The notes beneath the pieces are model-generated. The model saw only the letters and a list, made by a program, of their open reading frames with translations, had not been told where the DNA came from and ran no database searches. Shown here piece by piece: positions 1 to 6,823 of a stretch of DNA of 10,555 nt (positions are counted from its first letter, which is position 1; the number at the start of each line of letters is the position of its first letter). This DNA is from Comamonadaceae bacterium (lineage in GTDB: Bacteria > Pseudomonadota > Gammaproteobacteria > Burkholderiales > Burkholderiaceae_C): assembly GCA_947452325.1 (NCBI GenBank), contig CANGCZ010000041.1:1-10555 (forward strand), written 5' to 3'. The position numbers and the translations under genes are program-made.

Positions 1-798
1 GGCACCCAGCATGGCGTGGCATTCGGGGGGGAATTCATTTTCAATGCGTGCCCGCAAGGGCTCGACCTGCGCACTGGCTGCACGCGCGGGCAAAGGGCGC
101 GGCGCAGTGGCCATGGCGTCTTGCATGAGCTCGTGTTTGACGGGTTGGCGGGTCGCTTGCAAGCCAGCGCGAAAACAACGCAAGCTGGCCTCCACACCTA
201 TGCCAGCACGGGCAATGGTGGCTTCATAGGCCGCATCCTCAAACGGCAACTCAGCCGCACCGGCCAAAGCACCAAACAAAGCCGCTGACAACACACTGCG
301 TTGCTGGCTGGCGATGGCTTGCATGTCTTCATGCAAAAAACGCTTGGCATGCGTGAAACCAGCGGAGAGCACTGCATTCGCATCGGCAATGCCATTGCCC
401 GGATTGACTTTTTCCAGCGTGGCGTAATCCCGGTGCGACGAGGTAATGAGCGTGGTTCTGTCTGCTGTGACCAAGCCGCGTTGCATGGCGCGACCGGCCT
501 CCATCAACTCAGACGCGATGACGATGTCGACCTCGCCAGGTACTGGCATTTGCGCCAGCACAGGTGACTTGCCGCTTGCTGCGATGTGGGCCTGTGCAAA
601 CAACTCGATGTAGTAAATCGTGGCGCCGGTGCGTTGCGCCACACCGGCCACCGAGGTGGCTTGCGCCAGGTAGCCGTTGTGTGTGGCCAAGTCCACGATC
701 CAGTCGACCAATACACCACCGCCCTGCCCGCCCATTGCCAGAATGGCGATAGTGATGGGACGCGAAGGGTCAGCCCCCAAACTGCGCGCCGCGCTCAT
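1..798 (-). CDS. iorB: Indolepyruvate ferredoxin oxidoreductase beta subunit, 3' end cut by window
   Basis: The frame is open from an ATG at 798 to base 1 (266 residues, no stop), so the gene continues beyond the left edge. IorB is the gamma-type domain subunit of the 2-oxoacid:ferredoxin oxidoreductase superfamily. With IorA it converts aryl-pyruvates plus CoA to aryl-acetyl-CoA and CO2, reducing ferredoxin in the cytoplasm. The glycine-rich MGGQGGGVLVDW stretch at residues 22-33 is the hallmark near the start of this domain, and AGVAQRTGATIYYIE follows at about residues 51-65. The start codon overlaps the iorA stop in an ATGA, so translation is probably coupled. Short IorB proteins end near 200 residues. 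This one is still open at 266 with charged sequence after about residue 210, which suggests the longer, roughly 500-residue beta-family form with an extra C-terminal domain. That length is recalled, not visible here. Confidence 0.9.
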   Translation of the reverse strand, partial: MSAARSLGADPSRPITIAILAMGGQGGGVLVDWIVDLATHNGYLAQATSVAGVAQRTGATIYYIELFAQAHIAASGKSPVLAQMPVPGEVDIVIASELMEAGRAMQRGLVTADRTTLITSSHRDYATLEKVNPGNGIADANAVLSAGFTHAKRFLHEDMQAIASQQRSVLSAALFGALAGAAELPFEDAAYEATIARAGIGVEASLRCFRAGLQATRQPVKHELMQDAMATAPRPLPARAASAQVEPLRARIENEFPPECHAMLGA

Positions 799-3056
799 GT
801 TGAAAAGTCCTCGTACAGCGCACGCGCGTGCAACCTGCGTTGCTGGCGGCGCTGCAACCAACCGACCACCATCTGTTGGCAGCGATACAGCCATTTCTCC
901 CATGCACTTGGGTTGCGCACCCATTCAATGCGGTAGAACGACGGGCACAACACCGCGGCGTCGGCGACTTCGCCGCAATGGCCGCAGGCCACGCAGCCAT
1001 CATCCACGTGCGCCACCGGGTCGGGTTTGAGCGGGTCACCGCTGTTTTTCAAAGTGAGTGACGGGCAACCCGAGAGCCGCATGCAGGCGTGGTCGCCGCT
1101 GCACACGGACGCATCGACGCCAAATTTTTCTTTCACCACACGCTCGCCGCTGTTGACCGCCGCCGCCAATTGCGGTTTGACGCGCCGCTGTTTGTTCAGC
1201 ATGCATTCGCTTTGCGCAATCACCACTTTGGGGCCTTGGTAGTCGGTGGTCAGCGCATCGTTGAGCACATCACGCATGTGCTTGACGTCGTAGGTGTAGT
1301 CCACGGTCTTGACCCACTCCACACCGACTCCGCGCACCGCGGCTTCGATGGGGTGTTGCATGCTGCGGTTGTCTTTTTCCGAGCGGGATGACAGCAAGTC
1401 CTGACCGCCGGTGGCTGCCGAGTAGTTGTTGTCGACGATGACGATGACACCATCGGCTTTGTTGAACACGGCGTTGCCTATACCGCTGGCCAAACCGTTG
1501 TGCCAAAAGCCGCCATCGCCCATGACGGAAATAGAACGCTTGCCTGCATCTACATTCAAAGCCGCTGCGCTGGACGCGCCCAAGCCATAGCCCATGGTGG
1601 TCGCACCCAAATGGAACGGCGGCATGGCGGCAAACAAATGGCAACCGATGTCGGCTGAAATGTGATGCATGCCCAAGTCTTGTTGCACCAAGGTCATGGC
1701 TGAAAAAATCGGCCGCTCAGGACAACCTACACAAAAGCCGGGCGGGCGCGCCGGAACCACGCTGGCCAATTCCGGTGCGGCCACGCGGGTCATGGCAGCC
1801 ACTGCCGCCTGAGCAAGGGCCGCACCACTGACTTGCGTTTTCGCTTGGCTGATCAAGGCATCGGCTTGATGCACTGCGTGTGATGGTTTGACCGGCATGC
1901 CCAATGACACCGGCTTGGCCAAGCCCGCCGGGTGGTACTGCGAGAGAAACGCCTGCAAGCCGCGTTTCAAGGTTTGCACGGTGTATTCACCTGCCTGCGG
2001 CAACATGTCTTTGCCATGTACCAGGGTGCGTATCTGCGCGCGTCCCAGCACTGTGTGTATGGCCTGCTCGTGGTACTCCGGCTGACCTTCCTCAATCACC
2101 AGAATGGCTTTCTTGCCTTGGCAAAAGCGTTGAATCTCTTCGTCAATCACCGGGTAAGCCACGTTCATCACGTACAGCGGAATGCGCGACTTGCCGAAGA
2201 TGTCGGCCATGTCATAGGCCATCAGCGCGCGCATCACGTTGTTGTACATGCCGCCTAGCATGACGATACCTGTGTCGCTCAAGTCACCGTCAAAAAATTC
2301 GTTCAAGCCGCGTTCTTGGATAAAGCGCACCGCAGCCGGCCAGCGGTCCAGGATTTTTTCGTGCTCGTGCAAATAACTGGCCGGTGGCAAGACGATGCGG
2401 CTGGTGTCGCGCACCGGCGTCTCAAGTGCCTGCTTCAAAGTGAAGGCGGGAGGCCGGTTGGGTTTGGTGACAAAGCTGCCGTGCAAATGACAGGAACGCA
2501 CCCGTAACTCCAGCATCACCGGCGTGTGGCTGGCTTCGGACAATTCAAAGCCATCGTGTACCGCTTTGACGATGGCAGGCAGATTCGGTCGCGGATCCAG
2601 CAACCAGATTTGCGATTTCATGGCGAACGCATGGCTGCGCTCTTGCATGATGGACGAGCCCTCGCCGTAGTCTTCGCCGATGATGATCAGCGCGCCGCCG
2701 GTAACGCCACCCGAAGCCAGATTGGCCAAAGCGTCAGACGCGACATTGGTGCCCACCGTGGACTTCCAGGTGACTGCACCGCGTATCGGGTACATGACAG
2801 ACGCAGACAGCGTGGCCGCTGCGGTCGCCTCGCTGGCGCTGGATTCGAAATGAACGCCGAGTTGCTGCAAGATGGGTTGGGCATCGGCCAGCACATCCAT
2901 CAAATGAGAAATGGGCGAGCCTTGGTACCCAGCCACATAACCCACACCGCATTCAAGCAAGGCCTTGGTGACAGCCAGAATACCTTCGCCATGAAACACA
3001 GTGCCGGGCTCGGCCAGTAATTGCTGAACTTCTTTGGTGAATGACCGTTCTGCCAT
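795..3056 (-). CDS. iorA: Indolepyruvate ferredoxin oxidoreductase alpha subunit
   Basis: This 753-residue catalytic subunit of indolepyruvate:ferredoxin oxidoreductase binds thiamine diphosphate and decarboxylates aryl-pyruvates to acyl-CoA. The N-terminal pyrimidine-binding domain contains AGYQGSPISHLMDVL (42-56) and an ESSASEATAAA stretch (71-81). A CVGCPERP motif at 442-449 matches the CxGCPxRP of the family. The ThDP/Mg motif runs from GDGGFWHNG (513-521) to DNNYSAATGGQ (542-552). The C-terminal ferredoxin-like region has cysteines at 652, 658, 664, 688, 691, 694 and 704. The second cluster motif is C-x2-C-x2-C-x9-CP. The first reads C-x2-D-x2-C-x5-CP, with Asp655 where a cysteine is usual. 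The protein is longer than the roughly 600-residue archaeal IorA because of the central and C-terminal parts. The ATG at 3056 has a GGGAG six bases upstream. The gene lies 21 nt after the upstream ATPase gene and overlaps iorB by ATGA. Confidence 0.95.
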   Translation of the reverse strand: MAERSFTKEVQQLLAEPGTVFHGEGILAVTKALLECGVGYVAGYQGSPISHLMDVLADAQPILQQLGVHFESSASEATAAATLSASVMYPIRGAVTWKSTVGTNVASDALANLASGGVTGGALIIIGEDYGEGSSIMQERSHAFAMKSQIWLLDPRPNLPAIVKAVHDGFELSEASHTPVMLELRVRSCHLHGSFVTKPNRPPAFTLKQALETPVRDTSRIVLPPASYLHEHEKILDRWPAAVRFIQERGLNEFFDGDLSDTGIVMLGGMYNNVMRALMAYDMADIFGKSRIPLYVMNVAYPVIDEEIQRFCQGKKAILVIEEGQPEYHEQAIHTVLGRAQIRTLVHGKDMLPQAGEYTVQTLKRGLQAFLSQYHPAGLAKPVSLGMPVKPSHAVHQADALISQAKTQVSGAALAQAAVAAMTRVAAPELASVVPARPPGFCVGCPERPIFSAMTLVQQDLGMHHISADIGCHLFAAMPPFHLGATTMGYGLGASSAAALNVDAGKRSISVMGDGGFWHNGLASGIGNAVFNKADGVIVIVDNNYSAATGGQDLLSSRSEKDNRSMQHPIEAAVRGVGVEWVKTVDYTYDVKHMRDVLNDALTTDYQGPKVVIAQSECMLNKQRRVKPQLAAAVNSGERVVKEKFGVDASVCSGDHACMRLSGCPSLTLKNSGDPLKPDPVAHVDDGCVACGHCGEVADAAVLCPSFYRIEWVRNPSAWEKWLYRCQQMVVGWLQRRQQRRLHARALYEDFST

Positions 3057-3077
3057 GTTCGCTCCCGTCTGTCGCGC

Positions 3078-3920
3078 CTAAGCGCCTGCCGTGGTTGGGT
3101 CGCGCTCCAGCCAGCCCGCATCAGGTTCAGGCAAAGCAATCGCGTCCATCAAATCCCGGGTGTACGCATGCCGGGGCTGCGAAAAAATACCTGCGGCAGC
3201 GCCCTGCTCCATCACTTCACCCTGGCGCAATATCAACACGTCATCGCACAGGCTGCGCACCAGCGACAAATCGTGGCTGATGAATATCAGCGCCAAGCCT
3301 TCTTCGCGGCGCAAGGCTTCAAGCAGCGCCACAATGCGCGCTTGGGCCGACACGTCCAAGCCCGATGTGACTTCATCTGCAATCAACGCCACCGGTTGCA
3401 ATGCGAGTGCGCGTGCAATGCCTACGCGCTGGCGTTGACCGCCAGACAACTGGTGCGGGTAGCGCGAAGCCAAGGCACTGTCGAGGCCGACGCGACGCAG
3501 CAATTGCATCACCCTGTCTTGATGGTCTGAGGCATTGCCATCACGATCCATCACTTGCAATGGCTGGCGAATGATGTCGCTGATGCGCCGCCTGGGGTTG
3601 AGCGAAGACATCGGGTCCTGAAAAATCATTTGCAACTGGCTGCGGTAGTGGATGCGCTGTTGTTCATTGAATCCCAACACAGACTCACCGCGAAACAGCA
3701 ATTCACCTTCTTGCGGCGGCATGATCAGTGTGAGTGCGCGTGCCAAAGTGGACTTGCCGCTGCCGGATTCACCGATCACACCCAAGGAAGAGCCCGCTTG
3801 CAATTCAAAACTGATGTGGCTGAAGATGCGTTTCATAGGTGCAGGTGCAAACAAACCTTTGTGCGCCATGTCGGGCAAGCTCAAGCCCAGATTTTTGACT
3901 TGCAACAAGGGCGCGCTCAT
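3078..3920 (-). CDS. Dpp/Opp-family ABC transporter ATP-binding protein (DppF-like)
   Basis: This 280-residue ATPase would pair with the preceding gene product on the cytoplasmic face of a peptide/nickel-type importer. Visible motifs are Walker A GESGSGKS (50-57), the Q-loop IFQDP with Gln101, the signature LSGGQRQ (158-164), Walker B ALIADE (178-183) with Glu183, and H-loop His216 in FISHDLSLV. All catalytic residues are present. The D-loop region reads DEVTSGLDVS where DEPTSALDVS is usual, a mild change. The C-terminal oligopeptide-transporter tail is short: after HAYTRDLMDA only about 20 residues remain, without the cysteine-rich stretch found in many OppF/DppF proteins. The ATG overlaps the stop of the upstream ATPase gene (ATGA), and iorA follows 21 nt downstream, which ties the transporter to the oxidoreductase. 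The substrate cannot be read from the ATPase. Confidence 0.93.
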   Translation of the reverse strand: MSAPLLQVKNLGLSLPDMAHKGLFAPAPMKRIFSHISFELQAGSSLGVIGESGSGKSTLARALTLIMPPQEGELLFRGESVLGFNEQQRIHYRSQLQMIFQDPMSSLNPRRRISDIIRQPLQVMDRDGNASDHQDRVMQLLRRVGLDSALASRYPHQLSGGQRQRVGIARALALQPVALIADEVTSGLDVSAQARIVALLEALRREEGLALIFISHDLSLVRSLCDDVLILRQGEVMEQGAAAGIFSQPRHAYTRDLMDAIALPEPDAGWLERDPTTAGA

Positions 3921-4819
3921 GCGTTCACCCCAAGCTGACTTTGTCGTTCCAGGTCGTACTCACGTGCTTGCGCGTTCAAACTGTCAATCAATGTATCGTC
4001 CACCGGAACCAATTTGTGATCGGGACGGTCAAAACGCGGCGTGGCAGCCAGCAACGCGCGCGTGTACGCATGCTGCGGTTGTGCAAACACATCCTGCACA
4101 TTGCCCTGTTCCAAAATCCGTCCGGCGTGTATGACTGACAAACTGCGGCACAGCTTGGCGACCACACCCAAGTCATGCGTCACCAGCAACACGCCTTGGC
4201 CGTCACCTGCCAGACGATGAATCAAACGCAGCACCTGTTTTTGCACAGTCACGTCCAGCGCCGTGGTCGGTTCATCGCAAATGATCAATCGCGGTTTGCA
4301 AGCCCAGGCCATGGCAATCACCACACGCTGACGCATGCCACCCGAGAGTTGGTGCGGAAAGGCTTGGAGCACCGCTTGCGGTTCACGCAATTGCACTTGT
4401 TCCAATAATCTGACCAGCGTGGCTTCTGTGTCTTTGCCGTCGGTATGCGCGCGCAGCACATCGGCCATTTGCGCGCCTATGCGGCGCACCGGGTTGAGCG
4501 CGGTCATCGGGTCTTGCAAGACCATGCTGACCGCGCCACCGCGCAATGTGCGCCATTGGTTTTCAGACCAGTGTGTGACATCTTGTCCGTCAATGCAAAT
4601 ACCGCCGCCGCTGATGCGTGCCGCTTGTGGCAGCAAACCGGTGGCGGCTTTGGCCACCATGGATTTGCCGCCGCCGGACTCACCCACCAAGGCGTGTATG
4701 CAGCCCGGCGCCACGCTGAGATTCACGCCGCGCAATATCGGCAACCACTTGTCTGCGCGGCGGATGTCCACGTGCAAATCGGTGATTTGCAGGGCGGGCG
4801 TGGGGTTCACCTTGTTCAT
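3917..4819 (-). CDS. Dpp/Opp-family ABC transporter ATP-binding protein (DppD-like)
   Basis: This is the first of two ATPase subunits, 300 residues. It shows Walker A GESGGGKS (46-53), the Q-loop VLQDPMTALNP (Gln102), the signature LSGGMRQRV (158-166), Walker B RLIICDEP (177-184, Glu183), the D-loop TTALDVTVQ, and H-loop His215 in LLVTHDLGVV. The GMRQRV form of the signature and the TTALDVTVQ D-loop are typical of DppD/OppD; the GQRQRV form in the downstream gene is typical of DppF/OppF. The C-terminus after AYTRALLAATPRF carries no cysteine cluster, unlike many OppD/DppD proteins that end in a CPxxxxC-type region. The gene starts in an ATGA overlap with the second permease gene and ends in an ATGA overlap with the second ATPase gene, so the two ATPases are probably made in matched amounts. 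Confidence 0.93.
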   Translation of the reverse strand: MNKVNPTPALQITDLHVDIRRADKWLPILRGVNLSVAPGCIHALVGESGGGKSMVAKAATGLLPQAARISGGGICIDGQDVTHWSENQWRTLRGGAVSMVLQDPMTALNPVRRIGAQMADVLRAHTDGKDTEATLVRLLEQVQLREPQAVLQAFPHQLSGGMRQRVVIAMAWACKPRLIICDEPTTALDVTVQKQVLRLIHRLAGDGQGVLLVTHDLGVVAKLCRSLSVIHAGRILEQGNVQDVFAQPQHAYTRALLAATPRFDRPDHKLVPVDDTLIDSLNAQAREYDLERQSQLGVNA

Positions 4820-5694
4820 CGCGTCATCACCGGATCGAATTCACGCCGCAATCCGTCGCCCAAGGCGTTCAAGCCCAGCACGGCCAGCATCATCAAAAGC
4901 ATGGGAAACACCATCAGCCACGGCGCCTGGTTCACATACAAACGGCCTTCACCCACCATACCGCCCCAGGTGGCCGCACCTGAAGACAGCGACAAACCGA
5001 CAAAACTCAAAATAGCTTCCACCACAATAGCCACACCCATTTCCAGCGTGAACAAAGTGATTAAAAGCGGCATCACATTCGGGCGTATCTCGTGCCACAA
5101 AATCTGCCATGAACGCATGCCCAGCATGCGTGCCGACACCACGTAGTCCAGTGCGGCCTGCGCCTGAGTTTCAGCCCGCACCACCCGGCAAAACCGGGTC
5201 CAGTCAACGATGACAATGGCAGCGATCACCGACCACAAACCCGTGCCCAGCACCGACACCAGCACAATCGACAACAGCACCGGGGGAAACGACATCCATA
5301 CATCAACCAAGCGGGAAATCAGGCTGTCTATGCGTCCGCCGTAAAAACCGGCCAAGGCGCCGAGCAGCGTGCCCAGCAGTGCCGCCAGCGTGGCGGAGAT
5401 GACAGCCACCAACATGGCAATGCGCGCGCCGTGAATCAAACGCGACAACACATCGCGGCCCAGGTTGTCACTGCCCAGCCAATACGCGGGCAAACTGGGG
5501 TCTGAGGCGGCGTAGCCGAACAGCAAAGGTTTTTCAAACGAGGCCATTAACTCCTGCTGCCCCGGGTCCTGCGGCGCCAACCAGGGCGCAAACACAGCGG
5601 CCAATAACAACAACACACATACCGCAGCGCCGAACACCACGCGCGGATTGCGCTTGAGCCGCAACCACACAGACACGGGTTGTGCATCAGCCAT
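4816..5694 (-). CDS. Dpp/Opp-family ABC transporter permease (DppC-like)
   Basis: This is the second membrane subunit, about 292 residues from the preferred start. The first hydrophobic segment follows a basic LRLKRNPRVVFG stretch, as in the OppC N-terminal domain. Further membrane segments follow, including IAMLVAVISATLAALLGTLLG and the C-terminal WLMVFPMLLMMLAVLGLNALG. The cytoplasmic coupling (EAA) loop is DYVVSARMLGMRSWQILWHE followed by IRPNV, and the protein ends with the usual LGDGLRREFDP. The ATG at 5694 is chosen because AGGTG lies six bases upstream of it. The GTG at 5703, three codons earlier in the same frame, is part of that same AGGTG and lacks its own site. The gene sits 42 nt after the first permease gene and overlaps the DppD-like ATPase gene by ATGA. 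It works as a heterodimer with the other permease. Confidence 0.93.
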   Translation of the reverse strand: MADAQPVSVWLRLKRNPRVVFGAAVCVLLLLAAVFAPWLAPQDPGQQELMASFEKPLLFGYAASDPSLPAYWLGSDNLGRDVLSRLIHGARIAMLVAVISATLAALLGTLLGALAGFYGGRIDSLISRLVDVWMSFPPVLLSIVLVSVLGTGLWSVIAAIVIVDWTRFCRVVRAETQAQAALDYVVSARMLGMRSWQILWHEIRPNVMPLLITLFTLEMGVAIVVEAILSFVGLSLSSGAATWGGMVGEGRLYVNQAPWLMVFPMLLMMLAVLGLNALGDGLRREFDPVMTR

Positions 5695-5700
5695 GGACTG

Positions 5701-5705
5701 CACCT
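5701..5705 (-). promoter_or_regulatory. Ribosome binding site deciding the DppC-like start
   Basis: The minus strand reads AGGTG, then six bases, then ATG at 5694. The site overlaps the in-frame GTG at 5703-5701, which argues that the GTG is part of a Shine-Dalgarno sequence and not the start codon. Confidence 0.55.
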
Positions 5706-5736
5706 GTGATCAAAGCCTTGGCGAAATTCATAGGAG

Positions 5737-6753
5737 TCATGCGTTGTGCGCGTCGCGCAAACGCGGATTGAGAAACACCACCAGCACGTCGACCGCGATA
5801 TTGATGCCGATGAAGAGCAGCGCAAAGGTCAGCACAATGGCTTGAATCAGCGGCAGGTCGCGGCCAATGACGGCATCAATTGCCAAACTGCCTATGCCGG
5901 GGTAGCTGAACAAACGCTCTATCAACACGGTGCCCCCCAGAATGAACGCGAATTGCACCGCCGACAAAGACAGCGTAGGCGTGATGGCATTGGGCAAAGC
6001 CTCGACCAGCAACACATGCATGGGTGACATGCCTTTGAGCCGGGCCAACATCACATAGTCACTCGACATGGCCTCTTGCATGGAAGCTTTGAGGACCCGC
6101 GCCAGCATGGCCGCCACTGGCAAGGCCAGCGACAAGGCCGGAGCCAGCATATAAAGCAACAAGGACTGCACCAGCACCCTGTGGCCGTGCAACAGGCTGT
6201 CGATCAGCAAAAAACCGCTGCCTGCCTGCTGACTCAATCCAGGATCGAGCCGACCTGAAATCGGCAACCATGGCAGCAGCACACCGAACAACAGAATCAG
6301 CATCAAACCCCATAAAAAATCAGGGATGGACTGGATCACCGCCACCAATGCATCTATCAAATGGCTGACCCAGCCGCCATCGCGTGCAGCCGACCACAAA
6401 CCGGCAGCGCCGCCCAACAGCACGGCCAGCAGCATGGCGACGCCACCGAGCTCCAGGGTGGCAGGCAGTCGCTCACCGATCAGTGACAACACATCTTGCC
6501 TGAAAGTGATCGAGGTACCAAAGCGACCTTGCAACACTTCGCCCAGCCAGATGGCAAACTGTTGCGCTATCGATTTGTCCAGACCGTACATGGACCGCAA
6601 ATTTTGAATGTCTTCGGAGGTCGCACCCGGGGCAATCATCATGGCGATGGGGTCGCCGGGCACCACGCGCATGAGCACGAACACCACCACGCCCACGCCT
6701 AGCAACGTAGGTATGGCAATCAATACACGTTTGAGATAAACCAGCGGATTCAT
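5737..6753 (-). CDS. Dpp/Opp-family ABC transporter permease (DppB-like)
   Basis: This is the first membrane subunit, 338 residues from the ATG at 6753. The N-terminus is typical of DppB/OppB: a short basic start (VYLKRVLIAIPTLLGV), one membrane helix, then FVLMRVVPGDPIAMMI. The periplasmic part contains LRSMYGLDKSIAQQFAIWL and GRFGTSITFRQDV, followed by several hydrophobic segments such as LGGVAMLLAVLLGGAAGLW and FLWGLMLILLFGVLLPWLP. The EAA coupling loop is DYVMLARLKGMSPMHVLLVE followed by ALPNAI. The C-terminus contains LIERLFSYPGIGSLAIDAVIGRD, also family-typical. A TTG at 6771 is in frame but unlikely. The ATG has AGGA only two bases upstream, so initiation may be modest. Together with a stem-loop just upstream, this fits lower expression than the binding-protein gene. 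Confidence 0.93.
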   Translation of the reverse strand: MNPLVYLKRVLIAIPTLLGVGVVVFVLMRVVPGDPIAMMIAPGATSEDIQNLRSMYGLDKSIAQQFAIWLGEVLQGRFGTSITFRQDVLSLIGERLPATLELGGVAMLLAVLLGGAAGLWSAARDGGWVSHLIDALVAVIQSIPDFLWGLMLILLFGVLLPWLPISGRLDPGLSQQAGSGFLLIDSLLHGHRVLVQSLLLYMLAPALSLALPVAAMLARVLKASMQEAMSSDYVMLARLKGMSPMHVLLVEALPNAITPTLSLSAVQFAFILGGTVLIERLFSYPGIGSLAIDAVIGRDLPLIQAIVLTFALLFIGINIAVDVLVVFLNPRLRDAHNA

Positions 6754-6775
6754 GGTCCTGCCAACCAGCAAACAA

Positions 6776-6809
6776 CCGGTCCGGCCGCATCAGTCTGCGG
6801 CTGAACCGG
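6776..6809 (-). promoter_or_regulatory. Intercistronic stem-loop between binding-protein and permease genes
   Basis: As minus-strand RNA, this 34-nt stretch folds into a stem of 14 paired positions with one A-C mismatch and one U-G wobble, closed by a six-base loop (6790-6795). The inner arms are GCCGCA and TGCGGC; the outer arms are CCGGT and ACCGG. It starts 14 nt after the binding-protein stop codon and is followed by TTGTTT. It could act as a leaky terminator or protect the upstream message from 3' decay. Both are common ways for importer operons to make more binding protein than permease. The pairing is seen directly; the role is inferred. Confidence 0.6.
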
Positions 6810-6823
6810 CGGGCAATCAGGCA

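Noticed and set aside
4445..5146. Long plus-strand open frame of 233 codons
   Set aside because: It lies opposite the permease and ATPase genes, which show clear family motifs. Its own translation has no recognisable domain and is rich in His, Arg and Cys, as expected for an antisense shadow.
5695..5703. GTG at 5703 as the second permease start
   Set aside because: The GTG is part of the AGGTG that serves the ATG at 5694.
5687..5740. Frameshift that removed the true N-terminus of the second permease
   Set aside because: The predicted protein already starts with the normal short cytoplasmic segment before the first membrane helix, so nothing is missing.
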